This document shows positions 9,737 to 18,579 of a DNA stretch of 22,898 bases, piece by piece. Source of the stretch: Pelargonium nanum (Eukaryota; Streptophyta; Magnoliopsida; Geraniales; Geraniaceae); assembly GCA_036897485.1 (NCBI GenBank), contig JAYMTF010001524.1, positions 1-22,898 of the forward strand, written 5' to 3'. The translations under genes were made by a program, and so were the position numbers. Under the pieces are notes generated by a model. That model made no database searches. It was not told where the DNA came from and was given only the letters and a program-made list of their open reading frames with translations. Each line of letters opens with the position of its first letter. Position 1 is the first letter of the stretch.

Positions 9737-11256
9737 CTGAAAAGGTAAATGCCGATCAATTACAAATATCAGCTCATAAAAACCTCCAGAGAAAATGTAC
9801 CAACAAATGTTAAGCAGATAGAACATAAGCAAATGGTCATTCTTCTAAAAATATGGCTAAATTTTGTTTGAGTTTGACATGTAACCCATCATATGATCCA
9901 CCAAGTAAAATCACATCTTGACATATACAGAATTTTTGTCCCATTTCATAAAACACAATGAGATTAATTTACATGACAGAATTAGATTTTCCAAACAAAG
10001 TTAACACAACAACATTGAATTGACAAAAACAGAAGGCAGAGTAATAAGTATGGTCCTAAAGTTTTGGGCCCACCACACACCAAATTTCTGTCAAATATAA
10101 ATGGTAAATTGGTAGGACACATGGTAAAAAATATCACAATTGTCTGTATTGAGAAGAAAGCAACAGTACATTGTAGGCAGTGACACTGACAAGTGGACTG
10201 GTTTAGTTTTTCCACAAAACATATGGACCCCAAACATAGAGCAAATAGTACAAAAATGTCATTAACTACAGATTTAAATATTCAGACCCCACTGATGACA
10301 TTCATTACTGTACGAATTTTTTACATATAAAAGCCAGAATTTTGTTTTCTTAGAATACTTTTATCATGAGCACCATGAAAATCAACCCTCTCAAAATAAG
10401 CGTCTTAAGTTAGTTATTATGTATGAAATATCAATAGTATGTTTATAAGAAGTCAATTACTAGCCATCAAGTTTGTTACAAGACATATTCACAGCAATAC
10501 AATAGTATATGTACAACAAGGACTAACTTATTCTCATTTTGTCTCAAAAAGAAAATAATAACACTCATTTTGAGACGGACGAAGTACCATAAAAGATAAC
10601 AATCTTTCTGATGGTGATGAAGTTAGAAGATTAACAGATGACCAATTTCATTTTGAAATTTTTCTCTACTCTCAAAATTTCAAAGGAGATTGAGAATAAT
10701 TATTGAGACAAACTTGAATATGTTTGTCCATGGGTGTTCATCCAAAACACAGACCGAATTGGTATCCAGCAGAATTCAATTCAAAAATAAATAAATAAAA
10801 CAATTATTCGGTCTCAGCTGAACCTGAACAAGTCCTAATTAACCGGTTGAGACAGGAAATTGAAGATGTCTACACCTGAGGATTCAAGACGAGCCTAGTC
10901 GTCACCGATTTTAACCAACCTGCAAATGCAACACATGAGAACCCTCAAATAATAACATGTCTAAAGGAGAAATTTAAGAAATAAAGACATTCATAAATAA
11001 AAATGGCAAAATGCAGAAAACTTGGTCAAAAACCAACGTTTTTTTTTCAGGAAAACAATCCTTTGCACTGTTAATAAAAGCTATACGCCATTTGCAAATT
11101 GCAAGACATTATTGAAGACATTGGAGACTGTAACAAAGAAATTAATATAATACAAAGCAGATTCAACGACGATCGATTATATATAGAAATTAGAAAGGTA
11201 ATGTACATGATTTACATGCAGATATATATATGAGAAGAAAGATGGAGGCGAAGTAC
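9737..11256 (-). other. FAD2: 5'-UTR intron of FAD2 (1520 bp)
   Basis: The acceptor lies nine bases before the ATG (minus strand: ACCTTTTCAG|GTTCGCACA then ATG). The donor is minus-strand TTTTAG|GTACTT at 11257/11256. A single large intron just before the ATG is a hallmark of plant FAD2 genes and has been reported to raise expression in some species (established knowledge). The intron is AT-rich and has no coding content. It carries a small Stowaway-like hairpin at about 10524-10586. The boundaries are read from sequence, not from a transcript. Confidence 0.85.
10524..10586. mobile_element. Short Stowaway-like MITE remnant in the FAD2 leader intron
   Basis: The right end reads CATTTTGAGACGGACGAAGTA, close to the Stowaway terminal sequence that ends GGACGGAGGGAGTA. 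Nine bases of it (TTTTGAGAC) are complementary to GTCTCAAAA at 10541-10549. TA dinucleotides sit at both edges (10524-10525 and 10585-10586), as expected for a Tc1/mariner-type TA target. At about 60 bp it is much shorter than usual, so it would be a deleted copy. The left terminus is poorly conserved. Confidence 0.45.
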
Positions 11257-11390
11257 CTAAAATGAAGAAAATAAGTTGTTTCTCTGTGAGGAAGAAGAAG
11301 AAGAAGAAGAAGGTGGTTTTGAAGGTTTGTGTGTCTGTGAATGTGCAACTGCAAATAGCGATGTTGTTGTATTGTTATATTTTTCTGGTG
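11257..11390 (-). promoter_or_regulatory. FAD2: FAD2 5' leader exon (non-coding)
   Basis: This exon ends at the donor at 11257/11256. On the minus strand it holds a (CTT)n pyrimidine tract (plus-strand GAA repeats at 11291-11311) and CA-rich sequence, typical of plant leaders. The 5' end near 11390 is estimated as about 30 bases below a TATA-like site and is approximate. Confidence 0.55.
11291..11311. repeat. (GAA)n / (CTT)n microsatellite
   Basis: Seven GAA triplets in a row on the plus strand form a CTT tract in the sense strand of the FAD2 leader. Such tracts vary in length between individuals, so this is a natural marker site. Confidence 0.85.
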
Positions 11391-11778
11391 TGAGGCTCTC
11401 CTCTCCTCACATTCTCTAACAATATAACAGACCTCTGCAGCCTCTGTCTCATCTGGGGCTCGCACGTGGCGGGTCCCACCACGCATGCTCGCAACGCTTA
11501 AAACAACTTTCTTGTTTCCTTGCCACGCGTCACTGTCTTACTTGACACCTTATATCAACCTCTATCGATCAACGGATCTTGATCTTTGGGTTTCGTGGGC
11601 TGAGCCGTACCTGATGAGTTCATCATCGCGTGACTCGGTCGTGACTCGGTCGTGACTCGTGCGTGTTATAGTTGTGAATGACGGAAATGACCCTACGCAC
11701 ACAATCTTCAGTTGACGGCGACAGGGTGGTACGGTCCTCAATTTTTTTATCTCACATATTATTTTTTTATCAGTTAAA
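11391..11778 (-). promoter_or_regulatory. FAD2: FAD2 promoter region
   Basis: A TATA-like TTATATT (minus strand) lies at 11421-11427. Further upstream, a G-box/ABRE-type CACGTGGC lies at 11463-11470 (plus-strand reading), the class bound by bZIP and bHLH factors. A triple 11-bp array containing TGACTCG is at 11630-11662. Beyond 11778 the sequence becomes the LTR of a retrotransposon, so only about 390 bases of unique sequence separate the estimated start site from transposon DNA. The motif matches are direct; their use is inferred. Confidence 0.55.
11630..11662. repeat. Triple 11-bp tandem array with TGACTCG core
   Basis: GTGACTCGGTC occurs at 11630-11640 and 11641-11651, followed by a third copy, GTGACTCGTGC, at 11652-11662. 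Each carries TGACTC (GAGTCA on the other strand), the core of GCN4-like bZIP sites. The array lies about 240-270 bases upstream of the estimated FAD2 start. Confidence 0.8.
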
Positions 11779-12134
11779 TACAGTGAGATTCACTACTATA
11801 CTGTTCTTGGAACCCTAGTTTCAATCACTGATACGCACACACTCTCTAAACACAGTCTGAGATCAAAAGATCACTTTTCTTATTGAAGATCAAGAATGAT
11901 GATTTACAGAGTACATTTAGGTATTTGATCTTTCTCTTTAGCTAACAAATAAGCTAACTAACTAACAGAATTTACAACTAACTTTCTTGGTCTAAACGAC
12001 GTCGCACGCTTTCTTCTTCTTCTATACTGAAACGCTTCGTTTCATTTAACTCCTTCTTCTCTTACTCCAAACGACAACGTCTCGATTGTCTCCTTCCCTA
12101 GGATTTTTTTGACCATTAGAATATAGATATAGCA
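11779..12134 (-). repeat. 3' LTR of the chromovirus
   Basis: The part at 11779 to about 11870 is clearly repeated at 16802 to about 16895, with several substitutions and small gaps. On the minus strand the LTR would begin TGCTATATC at 12134 and end CTGTA at 11779 (CTGCA in the other copy), fitting TG...CA ends with one change. A purine-rich GAAATGGGGGAGA (minus strand) lies just before it. The boundary at 12134 is inferred from these signals, not from the paired LTR. Confidence 0.75.
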
Positions 12135-12137
12135 ATT

Positions 12138-12152
12138 GTCTCCCCCATTTCG
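12138..12152 (-). other. Polypurine tract of the chromovirus
   Basis: On the minus strand, a purine-rich GAAATGGGGGAGA lies directly upstream of the 3' LTR and just after the polyprotein stop at 12164-12166. This is the normal place for the plus-strand primer of an LTR retrotransposon. Confidence 0.65.
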
Positions 12153-12163
12153 AATCCTTGACC

Positions 12164-12340
12164 TCAAGGATTGAAGTCAGGAAATTGGGCATGAAAGGCT
12201 GACCAATCCTCCCAAGTAGCATCTTCGGGAGCTGTATACGACCACTGAACCAGTACTCGGACTACTCCTTCATTGTTTCTCTTGATTAGCTTCATGTCCA
12301 GAATAGCAAGAGGCTCCAACTTGAGTTGACCATCCTAAGT
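12164..12340 (-). pseudogene. Chromodomain at the C-terminus of the polyprotein
   Basis: The minus strand reads open from about 12340 to a TGA at 12164-12166. It shows VLVQW, then a short linker, then EDATWEDW, ending FPDFNP. This is the family pattern of the chromovirus chromodomain, which directs integration to chromatin marks. It is short and lies outside the long open frames, but its place after the integrase and just before the polypurine tract supports it. The frame linking it to the integrase is interrupted. Confidence 0.75.
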
Positions 12341-12457
12341 GACCTGAGGCAGAGTAGTGCACAAGTGGTTCCTGTGACCCAGTTGTTTCTTGAGCAAGGA
12401 AACATGGAAGACAGGGTGGATTCTGGAAGTCTCAGGAAGTTGCAAACGATATGCTAC

Positions 12458-13447
12458 TTAACCCACTTTTTCAATTACCTTGTAAGGACTATAAAACTTT
12501 GCTGCCAGCTTGAGATTTCTTCTTATAGTCACAGAGGACTGTCTATAAGGCTGTAAACGCAGGTAAACCCAGTCTCCAACTTCAAACTTTCTTTCTGACC
12601 TGTGCTTATCCTCCTGCAACTTCATCTTAGCTTGACCTTCCTGGAGATTGCTTTTAAGTAACTCATTAACCAATTGTTTGTGATGCAGAAATTCCTCCAC
12701 AACAACAACATTGGAGTGTATCTCAGGTATGGCTAATTGGGGTGCCTTGTAACCATATAAAGCCTCAAAAGGTGCCATTTTTAGAGCTGTGTGAAAATTG
12801 GTATTGTACCACCACTCACCCAAGCTGAACCACTGTGCCCAGTGTTTTGGGAACTGGTGACACATGCACCTTAAGTAGTTTTTTAGGCACTGATTCAACT
12901 TTTCAGTTTGTCCATCTGATTGTGGGTGGTAGGCAATGGATAGGCATAGCTTGGTTCCCAATATTCTGAACAACTCCCTTCACAAATTACTGAGAAAGAC
13001 CTTGTCTCTATCTTAGACTATAGTCTCTGGCAACCCATGAAGTTTATAGACCACTTTTAAGAACCTTTGAGCCACTGTTAGTGCAGAGTAGGGATGAGCC
13101 AAAGGAATGAAGTGTCCATATTTGGTGAACCTGTCAATCACCACCAATACACTATCAAACCCTTTTGAAGTAGGTAACCCTTCAATGAAGTCCAAGGCAA
13201 TATGTTGCCAGGGCTGAGAAGGTATAGCCAATGGTTGTAACAATCCTGGGTATGCCACATTCTCTGATTTACATCTTTGACAGGTATCACAATGCTTAAC
13301 AAAAGTCTCCACTTCCTTGTGCATATTGGGCCATAAGAAGTGAGCATGTACCCTCTTTAGAGTGCCCCCAATGCCTGAATGTCCTCCCACTGCTGAATCA
13401 TGGAGAGCTTCAATAATCTTGCTTCTGCAGTGCTCCCCTTGACCCAC
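12458..13447 (-). pseudogene. Chromovirus integrase, broken
   Basis: Two open parts, 13013-13447 and 12458-12973, together cover the integrase. The first holds the HHCC zinc domain (GGHSG, then HFLWPNMHKEV, then CDTCQRCK) and the start of the catalytic core with its first Asp (IALDFIEGLP). The second holds the rest of the core (SIAYHPQSDGQTE, with the catalytic Glu) and the C-terminal domain (FEVGDWVYLRLQPYRQ). In the ~40 bases between them the frame has two stops, a TAA and a TGA, separated by 12 sense codons. It follows RNase H in the polyprotein order. Not functional as it stands. Confidence 0.9.
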
Positions 13448-13679
13448 ATACCTTTGAATCTGATCACCCCTTCATGAAGCTTGTAGTCAGGTAGAGCCAT
13501 AGGGTAGAGTATCAACTGAGTAAGCAAGTTTTGAGCTTCACTGTCTTCCATTCCTCCATCCACTTAGGCACTATAGAAGAGATGACTTGACAAATTTCTT
13601 TGGGTAGTCTGGAAAGAGCATCAGCAACCACATTTTCCCTTCCCTTCTTATACTCAATCTTGTAGAGTAGACCCATTAG

Positions 13680-13946
13680 TTTAGATAACCACTTTTTTTG
13701 CACTATGGTTGTCAACCTTTATTTCAGTAAGAACTTAAGGCTATGATGATCAGTCTTTATTATGAATTCATGCTCCCCCAAATAATGTCTCCACTTTTGC
13801 ACAACTAACACAATAGCTAGTAACTCTTTCTCATATGTTGACATCCCACTATTCTTCACTCCCAGAGCCTTGCTAAGATAGGCTATTGGTTGTCCCATCT
13901 GCATCAACACAACACCAACTCCAATATCACAAGCATCAGTTTCCAA
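13680..13946 (-). pseudogene. Chromovirus RNase H domain, broken
   Basis: The frame at 13719-13946 starts METDACDIGVGVVL, with the first catalytic Asp. It continues through a STYEKELLAIV segment with the expected Glu and ends at TDHHSLKFLLK with the second Asp. A stop follows at 13716-13718, after which the same family sequence goes on towards DALSRLP at about 13600. A stop also separates it from the reverse transcriptase at about 13958. The domain itself is well preserved, but the polyprotein is interrupted on both sides. Confidence 0.88.
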
Positions 13947-13958
13947 AACAAATGGAAC

Positions 13959-14800
13959 TTAAAAGTCTGGTAGTGCTAACACATGTGCTTGAGACATCAC
14001 TCTCTTGAGCTCTTCAAAACTGGCGTGTGCTTCCTGATTCCAAGAGAACCCATTCTTCTTGAGGAGGTTGGTGAGTGGCCTGACAATGGTACCATAACCT
14101 CTGATGAATCCTCTATAATATCCAGTCAGGCCCAGAAACCCTCTGAGAGCCTTCACACTAGTAAGACTAGGCCACTGAAGCATAGCCTCCACTTTAGAAG
14201 GATCTGTAGATACCCCTTGCCTAGATACCACATGACCTAGGTACTCTACACTTGTTGTACCAAAGTCACACTTAGTGAATTTAGCTAAGAGCCCATGTTT
14301 TTGTAACTTTAAGAACACCAACTCCAGTTGCTCCAAATGAGTCTCCCAGTTCCCACTGTAAACAAGGATATCATCAAAGAACACAAGGACAAACTTCCTT
14401 AAGTATTCTTTGAAGACATAGTTCATAAGAGTTTGAAAGCTTGCAGGTGCATTAGTTAGCCCAAAAGGCATAACTTTGAATTCATAGTGCCCACTATGAG
14501 TCTTGAAGGTTGTTTTGTGCTCCTCTCCTTCTCTGAGTCTTATTTGGTGGTACCAGCTCTTAGGTCAATTTTAGAGAAATATTGACTACCTCTGAGCTCA
14601 TCTAGAAGCTCTTCTATCACAGGGATTAGAAACTTGTCTTTCACAGTTAAGTCATTGAGTCTCCTATAGTCAATGCAAAATATCTTGGTACCATATTTCT
14701 TTTTCACCAGCAAAACAGTGAAAGCAAAGGGACTTGTGCTTTCTTGAATCAACACAGCCTTGAGCATTTCATCTACTTCTCAATCACTTCTTTCTTTAGG
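13959..14800 (-). pseudogene. Chromovirus reverse transcriptase, frame-broken
   Basis: Two pieces in different frames cover this domain. The piece at 14540-14767 has the N-terminal fingers and palm ([18 protein letters not shown], then FSKIDLRAG). The piece at 13959-14471 has MPFGLTNAPASFQ, the catalytic FFDD (the Asp pair at 14370-14375) and the thumb and connection (FLGLTGYYRGFI). Between 14472 and 14540 the frame shifts and a stop occurs. The domain order is correct for a Ty3/Gypsy element. It is not translatable as one protein. Confidence 0.92.
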
Positions 14801-15546
14801 AAGTTGTATCTATAAGGTCTTATATTAGAAGGGCTTGCATTTGGGATCAAGGGCATACTATGGTCATATGGTCTTCTGGGTGGAAGAGTCTTTGGTTCCT
14901 GAAACAATGGCTCATATTTGAGAAGTAGAGATTTTAGATTAGGAGGGCAGTCAGGCTTGAGGGGTAATTGGGTGAAAGAGGTTTGTGTTTGTTCCATGGC
15001 ACAAAGCTGCTCAAATTTCCCCCAATACAATCCTTCCTCATTCTCAATTTCCTTGTGCAACTTTTGTAGTTCTACTAAAGAAATGAGCTGATCTTCTCTT
15101 TCTTCAGCGCAGGTAACCTTCTGTCCTTGGTGAAGAATGGTGATTTGCCTTTGCTGAAAATCACAAGTGATGGGGCTCACAGTAGATAGCCAGTCCACCC
15201 CTAATATGATATCACAAGCCCCCAATGGTATGACCCTCATTTCTCTATGGAACTTACATCCTTACATAACCCATTGTACTGCACATCCTTCATCACTTAG
15301 TATCTTAGCCCCATTTTCCATGGATATTTGAACTGGTTTCACTGGATGGAGTTCACTTTGAAGAGTCCTGGCAGTTTGAATGTCCAGAAAACTGGTCGTA
15401 GCACCTGTGTCCACCAAGATTGATATACTTTTGCCCCCAATTCTTCCCTTGATTCTGAGAGTCTTCTCACTCAAGGTTCCCTCCAAGGCACATAGAGTAG
15501 AATCACTCAAAAACATCAACTCATCTTCACTGTATTCTTTTCCCAA
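14773..15546 (-). pseudogene. Chromovirus aspartic protease and linker to RT, broken
   Basis: The frame at 15262-15546 carries the retroviral-type protease active site, ILVDTGATTSFL, with the DTG triplet at 15403-15411. The frame at 14773-15240 continues with the ILGVDWLS segment that closes the protease fold, then a Glu-rich linker, and runs into the start of the reverse transcriptase. The break at about 15241-15261 contains a stop. The protease normally cuts the polyprotein into its parts; here it cannot be made as one unit. Confidence 0.85.
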
Positions 15547-15589
15547 TACCTCTCATTCTTCTTCATCTTTATTGAGCATCATTACAGAG

Positions 15590-16776
15590 TGCTTCTTTGG
15601 ACAAACATCCCTGTGACCAGGAGTGTATTTACCTTCACACTTATAACACTGGCCCTACATTTTTCTGTCTTCAATCTGTCTCCAAGTCAACTTTTGGGTT
15701 TGTCCTGGGTTCTCAGTGTTTGAAAAAGGTTTGGAAATTGATTTTGAAGGCCCCACCTGGTTACTGGCACTTGATCTCTGGTTGGATTAGGTAGGATTTT
15801 GGTCATGGGGAATGAGTTGTACTAACTTTTGGAGAAGGTGTTAGAGCTACCCTTGGTATATTTGGATAGACCCCAGAATGGTTATAGGTATAGGTAATTT
15901 GGAACTTTTGGGCACCTATATGCTACCCCCCTTAGGCTTGGGTATCAATCCCAACTGATGTTCTTGCATTCTGGCTAGGTACATGGCATGTATTAGGGTG
16001 GTTGGTTCAAAGAGCATCACCATACCTCTGATTTCTTCCTTAAGCCCACTCAAAAAACTATCCACAAAATAGCTTTCATTGAGTCCACTGTTTCTTGCCA
16101 ACATTAACACCCTTAATTCATCAAAACTTTCCTCATACTCTTCCACAGATCCAGTTTGACAAGCTTATTAAATTCATCCACTACACTTTCATGGTGAAAT
16201 TCACTGAACTTGTGCACAATTGCTTTCATAAATTCCTCCCAATCTAATGCTTCCCTACCCATTTGAAAATCTTGAAATCACCTATCAGGTTTTCCCATCA
16301 GATAAACAGATGCTAGATTCACTCTCTCTTGCTCAGGAAATTTGTGGAAATGAAAGAATTTCCTACACTTCCTTTCCCATTCCCTAACATTACTATCATC
16401 AAACACAAGGAACTCTAGTCTAGGCATCTATAAGTAGGAGTTCTTGAAAGACTTATTTTGAATCCAAGCTTCCATGCTTGCCTCTCTGAGCCATCACTTA
16501 TACTGAACCATACTCATTTTCTTCTTTCTCCTTCTGTGACTTGGTCCCAGAAGCTTGAGCATCCTTTTTCTTGCCTCGCTTCTGCTCATACATCTTTGCC
16601 AACACCATGGCTATGGCTTGTGTTTGCTCTTGTAAGGATTGCATCACCGACCCAAGTTGGGCCTTAATTTCTCCTTGTTCTTGCCCGAAAATGGACAAAT
16701 TATCTCGAATCTCGATGATACTGAGTTTGTTCTCCTCGACTGTCTTCTCAACTAAATCAATCTTGGTTGGAGCCAT
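15590..16776 (-). pseudogene. Chromovirus gag with CCHC zinc knuckle, broken
   Basis: The likely start is the ATG at 16776 (MAPTKIDLV), about 20 bases inside the primer-binding site. The first ~90 codons predict a coiled coil and a basic stretch, then a TAA at 16498-16500. Later frames match the retrotransposon gag domain (about 16440-16150 and 16146-15916, e.g. ESYFVDSFLSGLKEEIRGMV). A zinc knuckle, CYKCEGKYTPGHRDVC, lies at about 15603-15655. Gag packages the element RNA. Several stops make it non-functional. Confidence 0.82.
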
Positions 16777-16788
16777 GATTGTCCTGGA

Positions 16789-16801
16789 CTCTGATACCAA
16801 T
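16789..16801 (-). other. Primer-binding site (initiator-Met tRNA type)
   Basis: The minus strand reads TTGGTATCAGAGTCC directly after the LTR end at 16802. TGGTATCAGAG is the usual primer-binding sequence of plant LTR retrotransposons, complementary to the 3' end of initiator-Met tRNA. This fixes the LTR boundary. Confidence 0.85.
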
Positions 16802-16900
16802 TGCAGCGAGATTCACTGCTAAACTGTTCTTGGAACCCTATTTTCAATCACTGATACACACACACACTCTCTGTAACACAAAGTCTGAGATCAAAATCGA
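16802..16900 (-). repeat. Truncated 5' LTR of the chromovirus
   Basis: Bases 16802 to about 16895 match 11779 to about 11870 (shared words include ACTGTTCTTGGAACCCTA and TCAATCACTGATAC). Past about 16900 the match fades and the sequence is T-rich and unrelated. Only the last quarter of the 356-bp LTR remains, so the element's own promoter is missing. Confidence 0.8.
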
Positions 16901-16956
16901 GATAACTTTTTTTTTTGTTTTAATGAAAATATAGAGAAATTACCCATTTCAATTAA

Positions 16957-16965
16957 AAAAAATTA
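16957..16965. repeat. Left 9-bp target-site duplication of the Mutator-like element
   Basis: The sequence AAAAAATTA directly precedes the left terminal inverted repeat. The identical 9 bases directly follow the right one at 21429-21437. A 9-bp duplication is the signature of Mutator-superfamily insertion. The word is AT-rich, so chance contributes somewhat, but both copies abut the repeat ends exactly. Confidence 0.85.
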
Positions 16966-17261
16966 GCTAAAAAGGTCATTTAGGTCCCTGAACTTTAAAA
17001 AAGTCACTGATTTAGTCCTTGAACTAGCCATTTTGGTCCTTGAACTTTACACATTTGGGTCAATTTAGTCCTCTCCATTACTTTTAACTACCTGAGCAGT
17101 TAAAAAGCTGACGTGTAAAATTTAAAATATATATCAATTATTCATTTATCTACGTGACATCTGATATGGCAAAAAAATTACAAAGAGGCAAACTACATGA
17201 TCGGCACATGATAACCCAGTACCCACAACACATTTTTGTTCTCAATACGGTGCCGCTTGTC
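16966..17261 (+). repeat. Left terminal inverted repeat of the MULE
   Basis: It begins GCTAAAAAGGTCATTTAGG and runs to CGGTGCCGCTTGTC. Its reverse complement is found at 21126-21428, with scattered substitutions and one gap of about nine bases near 17017. A length of about 300 bp is normal for plant MULEs. Confidence 0.92.
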
Positions 17262-17560
17262 GGCATCCTCATTCCTCCATGACTACCTTCTGGCTTGTCT
17301 TCTTCGCACAAGATTTTTCAAAGTTTTTGTTGCAGTGTGCAAACAATTTGGTTTAAAATATATATGAGTTTTGTTTATATTTTTGTGTTATTAATGTCTT
17401 CGTTTGTTCTTGGGAAATAAAAGGATAACCTAAATCTTAATTTTGGCAAAATATCGCAACAAAAAAGATTGCATCATATACAGAAAAATAGGTTGTTCTC
17501 TCTTTTCCTGTATAGTTTACGTTTGAGAAAGTATGAGAGAGAGCTAACAATTGAGATATC
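17262..17560. other. MULE interior, no gene seen
   Basis: This AT-rich stretch lies between the left inverted repeat and the 156-bp repeat array. I see no domain and no credible gene. It could be untranslated MULE sequence or captured host DNA. Confidence 0.4.
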
Positions 17561-17562
17561 GG

Positions 17563-18060
17563 GTCGATTTTTTCGAGTTTTGGTTTGAAAATCCTAATTT
17601 GAATCCAACACAAATAAAAAAACATGGGAATATTCCAGCGGTATTTTTGGAATTGTGGGTTGCTTATTTTGGACAGAGTTTCAGTTTTTACATGTAAAAT
17701 GCATCGATTCGTGCGGATTTGTTTGATTCAATTCGACCTAAAAAATGATTTGGTCGGATTTTTTGAGTTCGGGTTTGAAATATCTAATTTGAATCTAACA
17801 CAAAGGTGATATGGGTTGCTTATTTTGGACAGGCTTTCAGTTTTTACGTGTAAAAGGCATCGATTCATACGAATTTGTCTAATTCAGTTCGACCTGAAAA
17901 ATGATCGGGTCGATTTTTTCGAGTTTGGGTTTGAAATTCCTAATTTGAATCCAACACAAAGGTGTTGTGGGTTACTTATTTTGGACAGGCTTTCAGTTTT
18001 TACGTGTAAAATGCACCGATTCATACGGATTTGTCTGATTCAATTCGACCTGAAAAATTA
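17563..18060. repeat. 156-bp tandem repeat array inside the MULE
   Basis: Equivalent points, at the phrase GGGTT(G/A)CTTATTTTGGACAG, fall at 17657, 17813 and 17969, an exact period of 156. Two full units (17657-17812 and 17813-17968) are followed by a partial third to about 18060 and preceded by a partial unit from about 17563. The units share TTTCAGTTTTTAC, AATTCGACCT and CTAATTTGAATC blocks with several substitutions. Short open frames across the array are by-products of the repeat and are not called genes. Confidence 0.88.
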
Positions 18061-18575
18061 CCGGATCCATTTTAATGTTATTTGAGCCCAAAAAATGTGG
18101 ATTGAGTTTCATTTGATAGCCGAATCGACTCCAAATTATAAGCTATACATATATTAAACTAGTATCAATGAGATTATGTCTTACAATAACAACAAAAAAC
18201 TTCAATTACATACACATATACATGACAGAAGTTGGTTACATATACATAACAGTTTCGAAAAGAACAAAAGTCAAGAACCAAACAACACTAAATATCACTT
18301 ATTTGCCCGCTAATATCAAAACTTGTCTTTCTGTTGAGCAACAAAAATCACTACACCCTTTAATGCCTCACATCCCAAATCCAAAAAAACAAAAACAATA
18401 TCAGTAAAAAGTAAACATCCCAACTTCATATGCATCCACACCATTAGCTAGTTTACATACTAGCTCCAAAATAAACAAAAATACACCACTTAGTTTCAAA
18501 CCGTCTAAGGAAAAAGTTGGTTTACATCATGAATGCAAATTGACAAAACAAAAATTGTCCCACTAAAGCAAATAA
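18061..18575. other. MULE interior, no gene seen
   Basis: The stretch is AT-rich with no recognisable domain. It lies beyond the 3' end of the transposase reading direction, so part of it may be 3'-untranslated sequence of the transposase transcript. Confidence 0.4.
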
Positions 18576-18579
18576 CAAT

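Larger units (their letters stand above)
11779..16900 (-). mobile_element. Ty3/Gypsy chromovirus LTR retrotransposon, degenerate
   Basis: On the minus strand the order is 5' LTR fragment, primer-binding site, gag, protease, reverse transcriptase, RNase H, integrase, chromodomain, purine-rich tract and 3' LTR. This order (integrase after RNase H) defines Ty3/Gypsy, and the terminal chromodomain defines a chromovirus. The coding region 12164-16776 is broken by several stops and frame changes, so the copy cannot be autonomous. The 3' LTR (11779-12134) looks complete. The 5' LTR keeps only its last ~100 bp (16802-16900). With the 5' end lost, no target-site duplication can be paired. It lies just upstream of FAD2, transcribed in the same direction. 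Confidence 0.93.

Noticed and set aside
9728..9832. An upstream in-frame ATG extends the FAD2 frame by 35 residues
   Set aside because: The extension lies within the leader intron, across the acceptor at 9737. The family start MGAGGRM is at 9727.
11630..11662. CRISPR-like short repeats
   Set aside because: The 11-bp units are directly adjacent with no spacers, in a plant nuclear promoter. They are a simple tandem array.
16570..16822. Plus-strand open frame opposite gag
   Set aside because: It is the shadow of the minus-strand gag frame, whose coiled-coil and start are family-like.
16906..16956. Continuation of the chromovirus LTR between 16906 and the MULE
   Set aside because: Only weak T-rich similarity to the 3' LTR remains here, not enough to call homology.
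17437..18085. Short open frames across the 156-bp repeats
   Set aside because: They repeat the same peptide with frame changes and have no domain. They are by-products of the tandem array.
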